From: Vibrio splendidus
GTDB lineage: Bacteria; Pseudomonadota; Gammaproteobacteria; Enterobacterales; Vibrionaceae
DNA length: 64,000 bases
Assembly (NCBI RefSeq): GCF_002873455.1
Contig: NZ_MCUN01000007.1
Location: 1-64,000, forward strand
Direction: 5' to 3'
Below, piece by piece: positions 56,203 to 64,000 of this stretch. Every line of letters begins with the position of its first letter. The stretch's first letter is position 1. The position numbers and the translations under genes were made by a program. The notes under the pieces were generated by a model. That model was not told where the DNA came from. It made no database searches and saw nothing but the letters and a program-made list of their open reading frames with translations.

Positions 56203-56294
56203 GAATTGCCGTTTTATTGGTTTTAGATAAGAAACACTGCAAAATATAGCGTATTCTGCATGGGTAAAGAAGAACGTTTTAAGGTTTAGAGTTT

Positions 56295-59200
56295 ATGTTG
56301 TTAGCTTCAGCGAGTATTGGACGCAAGCTACTGGCCTCATTCTTAGTGATGGCACTGTTGGTTTTGTTGTCTGCATTGATCGGTGTTTCAGGTTTTAGCT
56401 TTGTAGCAAAGACTGAAAGAAACGTCGTCGATTCAGCTCTTCCTGCCATGATCGAAGCTCGTCAAGTTTCTGAGTTGAGTAACCGTATTATTTCGTCGGT
56501 ACAAACGCTTTCTAATGCGAGAAATGAAGCAGAAAGAAAAGAGGCCGGAACCATGTTGTTCGGCCAACTTGAGTCGCTTCTTCAGCATATCAAAGAACTT
56601 GGTGTCGACAGCTTTGATTCCCAACTCCTCAATAAACTCGAAAACAATGTCCAAAGCGTAATCAACACATTGGCTGAACTGGGTGTGTCGGTTGAGCGCA
56701 AACTTTGGCTAAGTAAAGAACTGACGTCTCGTGTCGAAGAGATGCGACTACTCGCAGAAGAATTAGAGCAGTTAACCCGAACCCAAGTGTTGAACACGGC
56801 CACCATTGCGGTTGCCAACGTAACGCACATCTACGACCTCCTAGAGACCAAAGAAACCGATAGAGCCTATCAAGCCTTAGACGCACTTGTTGAAGTTGAT
56901 CTTGATTTGTCTGAGCGTTTGCACGAATTGCATTTGTTGGCGTTCAAGATGCTTAATCAAATTGAAGAAACGCAGACAGTTACCAATGTTGAGCGTATTC
57001 ATCAAATCCAATCTGAATTTGAATCCAACCTAAGAATTATGGCGCGCCGCGTTAAAGCGGTAGAAGATCCGACTCGTTCAGCGCAGATGTCTCAGTTGCT
57101 TGAAGAGTTAAGAAAACGCCAGGTGGTGTTCGATATCTCGCTAGAACAATATGAGAACACAAAAAAGTCAGAGTTTCTGATGCAAAATACGCTGGAGCTG
57201 TTCTCTCAGTTGAATACAACGGTTAACCAACTGGTTGATGATTCAAATTTAAGCACAAAAAAAGCGGTTGATGAGCTGACTAGCACCCTGAACCTAGCTC
57301 AATGGTCGTTGTCTGTGATTTCGGTTATTGGCTTGGTTATCGTCGCATTTATTGTGTGGCGAGTTGTTTATATTTCGGTTGTTAAACGTCTTACTGAATA
57401 CTCTTCAGCTTTGATGTCTATCGCACAGGGCCGCTTGAATATCGATATCTCGGTTAAGGGTAACGATGAATTGGCTCATATGGGCGAGGCGATCATTACT
57501 GCCAGAAATACCGCGCAGGCACTGCAAGTGGTCGCGGTGGGCGAAGCAAAGGCGAAACGCGAGCTCGAAGAGCACAAAGAACACTTAGAAGAGTTGGTCA
57601 CTGACCGAACTTATCAACTGCAAAAGACCAATGAGAAGTTGAATGTTGAGGTTGAGAACCATGCTAAAGCTCGCAACGCTGCAGAACAAGCAAGCCGCGC
57701 TAAGTCCGCTTTCCTCGCTACGATGAGCCATGAAATTCGAACGCCGATGAATGGCGTGTTAGGTACCGCTCGATTGCTTAAAGATACCGGGTTAGACCCG
57801 CTGCAATCAGGCTATGCGGACATCATTAATCGCAGTGGTAAGAATCTACTCGCCATTTTGAATGACGTACTGGATTATTCGAAGATAGAAGCGGGACATT
57901 TAGAAATACGTGCGGCTTCTTTTGACCTTTATCAGATGGTTCAAGATACCTACCAGTTAATGGAAGGGCGAGCCGCTGAGAAGAAGCTTAACTTTGATTT
58001 TCATATTGAAAGTGACGTTCAACGCTATTGGCGCGGTGACGTAACTCGAATCAGTCAAATATTGAATAATTTGGTCGGTAACGCGATTAAATTTACTGAA
58101 AGTGGTTCGGTCGATATCTTTATTAGTTTAGATATCGAAGATGAAAATCGAGTGATGTTTGAAGTCTCAGATACCGGTGTCGGTATTGATGTAAGTGAAC
58201 AGGCTTGTCTGTTTGATGCCTTTACCCAAACCAACAGTGGTCGTAACAAAACGGGTGGTACAGGACTTGGATTAGCGATCAGCAAAAGTATCATGTTGGC
58301 AATGAATGGTGACATTGGTGTTCATTCTGAAGAAGGTGAGGGCAGTCAGTTCTGGTTCTCACTGCCACTTGAAGTGGGTGAGAAGATTGAAACAAAAGCA
58401 ACGGTTATTGAGGCTTGTATTCGAGCGAAGGTACTTCTAATTGAAGACAACCCTGTGAACTGTATTGTTGCCGAAGGCTTTTTGAATAACCTAGGCCACG
58501 AGGTTGTGATTGCGACAACCGGACAAGAAGCGAGAACCATATTTAGTGGACAAGAGTTTGATATTGCTCTGGTAGACATCAACTTACCCGATTGCGATGG
58601 CGTAGAGTTGATTCAACAGTTGAAAGACGACGTGCGTCAGCATGAGCAAGACGAAATACGCAAAGTACCACCTATGATCGCAGTATCGGCTCACGTGTTT
58701 AACGAGGAAGTGGAAAGCTACTTGTCGTCTGGTTTTGATGGTTTCTTGCCTAAGCCGCTAGAGAAGGAAGCACTTTCTCAGCTCATCGTTGCTCAACTCG
58801 ATGGTAAAACACTATTGTTGCCGCAGCCCGATCCAAATGATGCTGTGTGTAAGCAAAATGGTAACCGTGTTATTAAGGGGGACAGTGATGAATTGTACTC
58901 GACACAGATGGTTGAACTTTTGGCTAAGCACACGACTATAACTGACTCTCAAGACGAAGGAGACGCTCCGGTGAAACTGATTGATTCCAAAGTGATAGAG
59001 GGTGACTTATCGATTCTTGGATTAGAGAAGATGAAACAGATCGTTGACCTGTTCGAGGAAAGTAGCAACCTTACGTTGAATGAATTAGTCGAGGCCAGCG
59101 AAGCCGATAATGGACGAGAAGTGAAGTCTTTGGCGCACAAACTTAAAGGATCGGCGGGTAGTTTGGGTTTATCAGCACTGTACAATTTGTGTCAGAGCAT

Positions 59201-59306
59201 TGAAGCAAGTGAAGAGCCATTATTGCAGTACCGTGATAACGACCAAGCTTTATCTGAATTGGTTAAAGACTCGTTAGAGGCACTGCTAATTTATGTTTCA
59301 GCTTAA
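56295..59306 (+). CDS. torS: Hybrid sensor histidine kinase TorS
   Basis: 1003 residues. TM1 (about 10-32), a long four-helix periplasmic sensor (about 33-330), TM2 (about 335-355), HAMP, a coiled coil, HisKA with phospho-acceptor H479 (MSHEIRTP), HATPase (GNAIKFT, DTGVGI, GGTGLGL), receiver domain with D761 (LVDINLPD), and a C-terminal HPt domain with H948 ([10 protein letters not shown]). This four-step phosphorelay layout matches TorS. With TorT it senses TMAO and would phosphorylate TorR. A strong terminator follows. Confidence 0.93.
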   Translation: MLLASASIGRKLLASFLVMALLVLLSALIGVSGFSFVAKTERNVVDSALPAMIEARQVSELSNRIISSVQTLSNARNEAERKEAGTMLFGQLESLLQHIKELGVDSFDSQLLNKLENNVQSVINTLAELGVSVERKLWLSKELTSRVEEMRLLAEELEQLTRTQVLNTATIAVANVTHIYDLLETKETDRAYQALDALVEVDLDLSERLHELHLLAFKMLNQIEETQTVTNVERIHQIQSEFESNLRIMARRVKAVEDPTRSAQMSQLLEELRKRQVVFDISLEQYENTKKSEFLMQNTLELFSQLNTTVNQLVDDSNLSTKKAVDELTSTLNLAQWSLSVISVIGLVIVAFIVWRVVYISVVKRLTEYSSALMSIAQGRLNIDISVKGNDELAHMGEAIITARNTAQALQVVAVGEAKAKRELEEHKEHLEELVTDRTYQLQKTNEKLNVEVENHAKARNAAEQASRAKSAFLATMSHEIRTPMNGVLGTARLLKDTGLDPLQSGYADIINRSGKNLLAILNDVLDYSKIEAGHLEIRAASFDLYQMVQDTYQLMEGRAAEKKLNFDFHIESDVQRYWRGDVTRISQILNNLVGNAIKFTESGSVDIFISLDIEDENRVMFEVSDTGVGIDVSEQACLFDAFTQTNSGRNKTGGTGLGLAISKSIMLAMNGDIGVHSEEGEGSQFWFSLPLEVGEKIETKATVIEACIRAKVLLIEDNPVNCIVAEGFLNNLGHEVVIATTGQEARTIFSGQEFDIALVDINLPDCDGVELIQQLKDDVRQHEQDEIRKVPPMIAVSAHVFNEEVESYLSSGFDGFLPKPLEKEALSQLIVAQLDGKTLLLPQPDPNDAVCKQNGNRVIKGDSDELYSTQMVELLAKHTTITDSQDEGDAPVKLIDSKVIEGDLSILGLEKMKQIVDLFEESSNLTLNELVEASEADNGREVKSLAHKLKGSAGSLGLSALYNLCQSIEASEEPLLQYRDNDQALSELVKDSLEALLIYVSA

Positions 59307-59350
59307 TAACGTGAGCTTGCTTTAAACCTGATCTAATCAACAAATCAAAA

Positions 59351-59385
59351 AAATCCTCTGACGAATATTCGCCAGAGGATTTTTT
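59351..59385 (+). terminator. Terminator of torS
   Basis: A long, nearly perfect stem (AAATCCTCTG-CGAAT / ATTCG-CAGAGGATTT) with a T-run. Confidence 0.93.
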
Positions 59386-59479
59386 ATACCGCGAAAGTCA
59401 GCGTTCTTTAAGAAACACTAAATGTTCAAAGCTAATCTTGGCTCAAGAGTTATCGCCAAAATTCAGGGCTATACAGTTT

Positions 59480-59560
59480 AAGGCTCAAGAGCTAGAACCA
59501 AGGCTCAAGGATATGCAGCTAAGATCAAAGAATCAGAACCAAGGCATATCGCTTGCTACC
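59480..59560. repeat. 20-bp degenerate tandem repeat, four units, spanning the cti stop codon
   Basis: Units AAGGCTCAAGAGCTAGAACC (59480-59499), a 21-base relative (59500-59520), AAGATCAAAGAATCAGAACC (59521-59540) and AAGGCATATCGCTTGCTACC (59541-59560). The last unit contains the cti stop codon (59556-59558). Looser copies extend left to about 59436. Confidence 0.8.
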
Positions 59561-61910
59561 TATTTTCAAAGCGGTTGTAATCCAATAAGCCAAATTCAAT
59601 CGGCTGATCTTGTTGATACCAACGATGAACTCGGTCGCTGAATGGCCAGAATTCGCTAGAACTGCGTCGCACCGCAAACTTATCCAATAATGCTACGTAG
59701 TCTTCTTCTGTGTTCAATTTTTGCAGCGTTTTAACCAGAGCGGGTATCTCGCTCTCGGTTAAAGATAGGTGTGCGGCAGGGTAGCTACCGACAGCGCCTC
59801 GTACGAGCGTTAAGTCGTCATTGGCGTAATCACGGTTACTTTCTTCATTAAACAAGCTAGAAATGTTGCTGTGAGCGTTATTGTGAATCATGGTGAACAG
59901 CTGTTCTTTGCCGTTTTCGCCCTCAATCATGATCATCACTAATTGAGGAACATGACGTAGGCCGGCGCCTTTAATCAAATTCACTTGGTTAAGCAGTGCT
60001 TCATTCTTTCTACCAAAACCTGTTTCCACAATATCGAAGCGATCATCGAGAACAGGGGCGAGCGTATCTTTGATCATATTGAACAGTTCACGCTTAGGAT
60101 CGGCCGTCTTGTAAACAACACTTGTTGGTTGGTCGAAAGGAGCGATATTGCGCTGCAAGTAATCGCTCAATTGTGCACTTTGGTTTTTATACCAACTTGA
60201 GTGCTCCACATGTCGAACGTCCTGAGGCAATAGAGTTAAGAAGTTACTTTCACCTTCGAGGCGCAAGAAGTCCATAAACATGCGTGTAATCAGCTGGTGG
60301 CCGAAGTTCCCGTACACATCGAAGCCTGCTACAAGAAGGTAGTGAATACGTTCCAGTAGCGCGTAATCAAGGATCCATGCTGTCTTAGGCTGTGAGCCTA
60401 CTAAACCCTGAACAACCGAAGCACTATCAAAGTGCCTAAAGATGGTGAGAGCGGCATTTTGATTGATGCCATCACCATCCCAAATGATGCCAGTGTCTAG
60501 GTTTACGCCGCTTTCGAACCATTGGTTGGTGAAGTCTGATTTCGCATTTAGGTATCGAGCTTGTTGCTTAGAGTAACGCACCCAGTTAGTTGCAGGTACT
60601 GTGTTACTTTTTAGTTCACTGGGTAGTTTTAAATTTTTCTTTTGGTTTGCATAGAAGGCGTTTATTTCAGGTAAATCGGCTTTCTCTGGATCAATGAAGA
60701 AAACCCAAAAACGATCGTTAATCACATTCAAGGCAAGTTGACCACGACACACCGGCCCTTTGATAAAAGCCATGATGGTGTTTTGCGCATTGTCCAACAT
60801 GAAATGGAACCGCGAGTTCACAGGCAGTGCTTCAAACGAAGTCATCGGGTTAGCTGCGACATCAATGTTGTAGCTAGGGAGTTGTTTTACAGCATAATTA
60901 GCATCGACAAACCATGAATTCCAATTTTTCAGACGTTCTTTATTCAATGCAAAAGGCATGTGCGTTTTGTCGACGATGGTGCCTTGTTCTGGAATCAGTC
61001 GGTAGTAAACTCGTTCTACGTTTGGATCATCGTAAGGGCGGCGACTCGTGATGCGTTGCACGGTTTCACCTGGGGGCGTCGCAGAACGAACAATGTTGAA
61101 GAAACGTGTAGGCTGCGCCAAATCAGAGAAATAGACGTGCGATAGAAACAAGTGCTCATAGATATAACGTGCTGAAAGTTGGCTTTTATTATCACTTTTA
61201 TTGAGGAAGCTTTCGTAGACATTAACGAGTTCTTGTTCAGCATCATTCAGCGGAATGTGGTCGTTCATTAACGCGCCATTTTCCAACCAACTCATTAAAG
61301 TAGCATATTCTGTTTTATCTAAGTTCGGCATCCCATACGGCATCCCCCACGTCGGGTAATCTCTTTCGTATTGAGCATACTCTTCAATAGTCGGGCACTG
61401 TTGGTCACGATCGGTTGAAAAGTCGAAACCTTCAAGCTGGGTTTGATCTGGAAGTGGGTGGTTCTCTTTCTGGATTAACATTCGAGAAACAAGACCAGCA
61501 TCTAGGTTAGCCGTTGAGTTCTGCATACGTTCGTTGAGGACTGGATGAAAATCCGCATCGCGCCACTCTCGTGTAGTTAAAGCATCTTCAAACAAGCGAG
61601 TAGGGGCTGATGCAGTTAAACGGGTGCCTTGATAAACGAGTGCCTTGCTCGCTCCTCGGTCGATACCTTCTACCGAAGACATTTTGAGTTGGCAAGGTGC
61701 GTCATAACAGGCGTGACAAACTACGCATCGGTTATCAATAATGGGTTTTACTTCGTCAATAAAGTGCTGTGCCTGAGCTGACAGAATCGGCGCTTGGCGA
61801 TCACGAACTTGTTGTTGACCAAACAGCTGGTCGAAGTTTAAACCCGCGTAGACGGCACAACCAGAGAAGACGCTAACAAAAGCTAAAATGAAGAGTTTTT
61901 TCAAATTCAT
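59556..61910 (-). CDS. cti: Fatty acid cis/trans isomerase Cti
   Basis: The 784-residue periplasmic enzyme has a signal region (about 1-22, with F-S-G-C18 as a possible lipobox) and a c-type haem site C62-V-V-C65-H66 near the N-terminus, as in Pseudomonas Cti. It converts cis to trans unsaturated fatty acids in membrane phospholipids, rapidly stiffening membranes under solvent or heat stress. A further Cys pair (CHACYDAPC) extends the haem region. The length matches the family. Divergent or convergent partners show no functional link. Confidence 0.92.
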   Translation of the reverse strand: MNLKKLFILAFVSVFSGCAVYAGLNFDQLFGQQQVRDRQAPILSAQAQHFIDEVKPIIDNRCVVCHACYDAPCQLKMSSVEGIDRGASKALVYQGTRLTASAPTRLFEDALTTREWRDADFHPVLNERMQNSTANLDAGLVSRMLIQKENHPLPDQTQLEGFDFSTDRDQQCPTIEEYAQYERDYPTWGMPYGMPNLDKTEYATLMSWLENGALMNDHIPLNDAEQELVNVYESFLNKSDNKSQLSARYIYEHLFLSHVYFSDLAQPTRFFNIVRSATPPGETVQRITSRRPYDDPNVERVYYRLIPEQGTIVDKTHMPFALNKERLKNWNSWFVDANYAVKQLPSYNIDVAANPMTSFEALPVNSRFHFMLDNAQNTIMAFIKGPVCRGQLALNVINDRFWVFFIDPEKADLPEINAFYANQKKNLKLPSELKSNTVPATNWVRYSKQQARYLNAKSDFTNQWFESGVNLDTGIIWDGDGINQNAALTIFRHFDSASVVQGLVGSQPKTAWILDYALLERIHYLLVAGFDVYGNFGHQLITRMFMDFLRLEGESNFLTLLPQDVRHVEHSSWYKNQSAQLSDYLQRNIAPFDQPTSVVYKTADPKRELFNMIKDTLAPVLDDRFDIVETGFGRKNEALLNQVNLIKGAGLRHVPQLVMIMIEGENGKEQLFTMIHNNAHSNISSLFNEESNRDYANDDLTLVRGAVGSYPAAHLSLTESEIPALVKTLQKLNTEEDYVALLDKFAVRRSSSEFWPFSDRVHRWYQQDQPIEFGLLDYNRFENR

Positions 61911-62064
61911 ACGTATTTAAAGATTAGGCATTTTCTCTAATTATATCGAAAATGATTGAAAATGCTCATGTTCTGACAATTTTGTAGACAAGATATTGAT
62001 AGAAGGGCGTAGCTTATTGCGTCAACCCCTTACTCAGCTCAGAGTTTAGAGAACTAAGCTAGGT

Positions 62065-63747
62065 TTATTGATTGACGTAACAAACCGAGAATGGAACAGA
62101 CAGTCGCTCAAACTCTTTTATCCATCGCCATTGATTGTCTTGCAGCTTATCTCCTGGACCTTTGACTTCTATCCAATGAAACCCTTGGTCTTTGAACGCA
62201 ATCAAATCGGGCATCCCAGTTCTAAATAACTTTAAGTCACTCAAGATCACTTTGAAGAGATCGACAATCAAGGCATTGGGAATATCCTCTATACTGTGCT
62301 CGATGAGTGATCTAGGGAAGTAGTTCCAATGGACAAATGGATTGGCAATACCGTGCTTCTGGTCATAAATATTAAGCAATTGGTTTAGCCCGCGCTCGGA
62401 TATGGTTTGTAATACGGCATCGATTTGGTCAGCTCGTTTTTCAACAAAATCTGAATGGTACAGGTCCAGTGGTCGATGTTGGTAACGGTTGATAAATGCG
62501 CCTTCAACATCAGAGAAAATTGTATCCCAGAAAGCCAAACCGAATAAGCCACAAAGAAAACTGTTCTCAGAAAAATAGATATCCCAACCTTGGCTTTCAA
62601 AATGCTGTTTTACCGCAAGTTCCACTCTCGTTTGACTTAGGTCCAACTCCAACTTTATCTGTTCACAACTTGGTTTGGCGGTGCGTGGCACTTTGTGTCC
62701 TTTCTTTGTAGATAACATTTGCCTGCGTAACAACCTCTGCTCAAGCTTAGCCGCGACCTCTAACTCTGATATATCCGATGGATTTGCTTTCATTTGCGTG
62801 ACAATGTCACACATTGAGTCTAACTCGTCTTGCTTGTCATAGATGCGTGCAAGTCGTTCTCTGCTAGGTGGAAGCGTAGATTGCTTGAACCAAAAGATAG
62901 CTTGGTCGTTTAGGTTTAGCCTTTCTAGATCACGGGCAATTTCATTGATCAAACGAGATCGTTTTCTAGCAATGTTTCCGTGTTCCGATTCTGCCGGTAT
63001 CGAGTTTAAAAGGAGTTCAAGAAACTCACCGTCTTTTCGGTCACCTTCAGAATACTCACGTTGAATATCGCGTATCTGGAGTAGTTGGTTGAGTTGCTCT
63101 CTGGAGTTGAAGAAGCGGCGCTGCTTGCTTAATGGATAGTTTTCAAAGGTGTTGAGTCCCAGGTCACTTAAGACGAACTGGCTTAAATCTTGATAGGTGT
63201 TAGCAAAGAAGAGTAACAGTAATACGTCGATAACTTGAGATTCAACGACGTAAATACAATCGAACGACAAGTTTTGGAACTGATCAAAAGGCTGGTGATC
63301 GAGTGAAGCCAAGAATTCGTCTTTCTTCGCTGTTTTATTGCTCTTAAGAGACGGGAATGCGTTGAACAGCTCTGGTTTAGTCAGTAGATGCAACCCTAAC
63401 TCGAGCTGACTGATGGCGAGGTTATGTTGTTCCGTTGGGTGACTTAACGTAATGAAGCTCGATGCGTTTAGCTCTTGCAGGGCGCTTTTTAGATCTGGAA
63501 TCTCAACATAACTGAGTTTATCACTTCGAAACCAACAGCCCTTGCGAGAAAGCAAACGAACCATTAGACACTGACTTGCAACCGAAAGGTGTGCGTATTC
63601 AGACAACCAACGGCATTCATCTTCGCTCAGAAGATCGGGGTAGAGCGTTTGAGCGTGTTCAATCAGTCGATTAAAGTTGTCGAGATAATAAGTAGGGGAG
63701 AGCTGAGGAGTGGTTTCTATTGTCAATGGGTTCGTCGCTTGATACAA
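62065..63747 (-). CDS. FAN1-like VRR-NUC nuclease
   Basis: About 560 residues, the same length as the Pseudomonas FAN1 homologue. The N-terminus has the conserved YYLDNFNRLIEHAQTLYPDLL helix, followed by a TPR-like middle. The C-terminal VRR-NUC domain has D514 in GMPDLIAF, E527 and K529 in HWIEVKGPGDKL (the PD-D/ExK active site). FAN1 cuts flap and cross-linked DNA in interstrand cross-link repair. No ATG is found at the 5' end. TTG 63747 is the likely start, and it abuts the terminator of the upstream MFS gene. Confidence 0.85.
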   Translation of the reverse strand: MYQATNPLTIETTPQLSPTYYLDNFNRLIEHAQTLYPDLLSEDECRWLSEYAHLSVASQCLMVRLLSRKGCWFRSDKLSYVEIPDLKSALQELNASSFITLSHPTEQHNLAISQLELGLHLLTKPELFNAFPSLKSNKTAKKDEFLASLDHQPFDQFQNLSFDCIYVVESQVIDVLLLLFFANTYQDLSQFVLSDLGLNTFENYPLSKQRRFFNSREQLNQLLQIRDIQREYSEGDRKDGEFLELLLNSIPAESEHGNIARKRSRLINEIARDLERLNLNDQAIFWFKQSTLPPSRERLARIYDKQDELDSMCDIVTQMKANPSDISELEVAAKLEQRLLRRQMLSTKKGHKVPRTAKPSCEQIKLELDLSQTRVELAVKQHFESQGWDIYFSENSFLCGLFGLAFWDTIFSDVEGAFINRYQHRPLDLYHSDFVEKRADQIDAVLQTISERGLNQLLNIYDQKHGIANPFVHWNYFPRSLIEHSIEDIPNALIVDLFKVILSDLKLFRTGMPDLIAFKDQGFHWIEVKGPGDKLQDNQWRWIKEFERLSVPFSVCYVNQ

Positions 63748-63777
63748 AAAGAGCCTAACCCTAAGGTTAAGCTCTTC
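63743..63777 (-). terminator. Terminator of the MFS gene, overlapping the FAN1 start region
   Basis: On the minus strand GAAGAGC(t)TAACC / GGTTA(g)GCTCTTTTT forms a stem around a short loop, with one mismatch, and ends in a T-run that contains the presumed FAN1 TTG start. Confidence 0.7.
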
Positions 63778-63804
63778 AGTAACAAATTCAATCTTTTCTG
63801 ACGA

Positions 63805-64000
63805 TTAAGCTTGAGATGCTTTTAGCTCAGAAACTTTAGCTTCTGAGATAGGCTTCGTGATGATTGCTAGAACAATACACACTGCCATCATAGCTGCAGA
63901 GATTGTGTAAGCTAGGCTGTAACCTTCGCCATTCGTCATTGAGTAACCAACAACCGCTGCGCCGATAGCACCACCGATACCCCATGCCGTGTAAAGCACG
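63805..64000 (-). CDS. MFS transporter (OFA type), C-terminal part
   Basis: The last 64 residues of a membrane transporter that continues beyond the window. YTAWGIGGAIGAAVVGYSM and a final helix (SLAYTISAAMMAVCIVLAII) followed by a short basic tail match the C-terminal end of oxalate/formate antiporter family (OFA) members of the MFS. Substrate unknown. Confidence 0.75.
   Translation of the reverse strand, partial: VLYTAWGIGGAIGAAVVGYSMTNGEGYSLAYTISAAMMAVCIVLAIITKPISEAKVSELKASQA

Noticed and set aside
59438-59641. Plus-strand frame with heptad-like peptide repeats
   Set aside because: It is a by-product of the 20-bp DNA repeat and runs into the cti coding end in antisense.

Overview
The window looks like a stretch of a Vibrio genome (splendidus-clade style, about 44% GC). 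Typical signs are kbl-tdh with strongly biased codons, torT-torS, yjjI-yjjW, a class I HMG-CoA reductase, and paired c-di-GMP enzymes. Placement on the second chromosome is my inference. There are no tRNA or rRNA genes, CRISPR arrays, prophage or defence islands. The only mobile DNA seen is an IS200-type transposase remnant at the left edge.

Layout. 1-3.4 kb: IS200 remnant, then a secreted LruC/GEVED protein in an operon with a small lipoprotein. 3.5-7.1 kb: a heterodimeric MdlA/MdlB-like ABC exporter. 7.3-11.9 kb: two unknown cytosolic proteins, a cytochrome b561, a TPR membrane protein, an M23 peptidoglycan endopeptidase and YbjQ. 12-18.8 kb: a LysR regulator divergent from an EamA exporter, then a 1008-residue HD-GYP phosphodiesterase divergent from a membrane GGDEF cyclase. 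18.9-25.5 kb: YcdX, cytochrome b562, DUF2946 plus a PepSY membrane protein, a LysR regulator coupled to a YaeR-type VOC protein, and an MFS transporter. 26-28.4 kb: kbl-tdh threonine catabolism with a candidate operator over its promoter. 28.6-36.2 kb: DUF819 protein, kefG-kefB, threonine aldolase, a 41-residue membrane protein, YccF and a putative beta-rich envelope protein. 36.5-43.3 kb: iron alcohol dehydrogenase, a 50-residue protein, YjjG, YddG, a CDF transporter, a LysR regulator and a methyltransferase. 43.6-48.5 kb: glycyl radical enzyme YjjI and its activase YjjW, a YidZ-like LysR regulator and HMG-CoA reductase. 48.6-55.1 kb: two small unknown proteins, YccS, HelD, a VOC protein and MgsA. 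55.2-64 kb: torT/torS, fatty acid cis/trans isomerase Cti, a FAN1-like nuclease and the end of an MFS gene.

Functional threads. Kbl and Tdh degrade threonine through 2-amino-3-ketobutyrate, and the aldolase offers another route from threonine to glycine. MgsA makes methylglyoxal, and KefG-KefB would guard against such electrophiles. TorT/TorS and YjjI/YjjW point to anaerobic life. Cti changes membrane fatty acids under stress.

The most unusual signal is not a gene. At six or more loci a degenerate tandem repeat with its own period (8, 16, 17, 18 or 20 bp) begins inside the last codons of a gene, takes in the stop codon and continues into the 3' flank. The repeat sequences are unrelated between loci, but the position is the same. 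Separate hexanucleotide repeats (TACAAC, GGAACT, CACTAT) lie upstream of other genes. I know of no named element family that matches, and several findings below set this out locus by locus.
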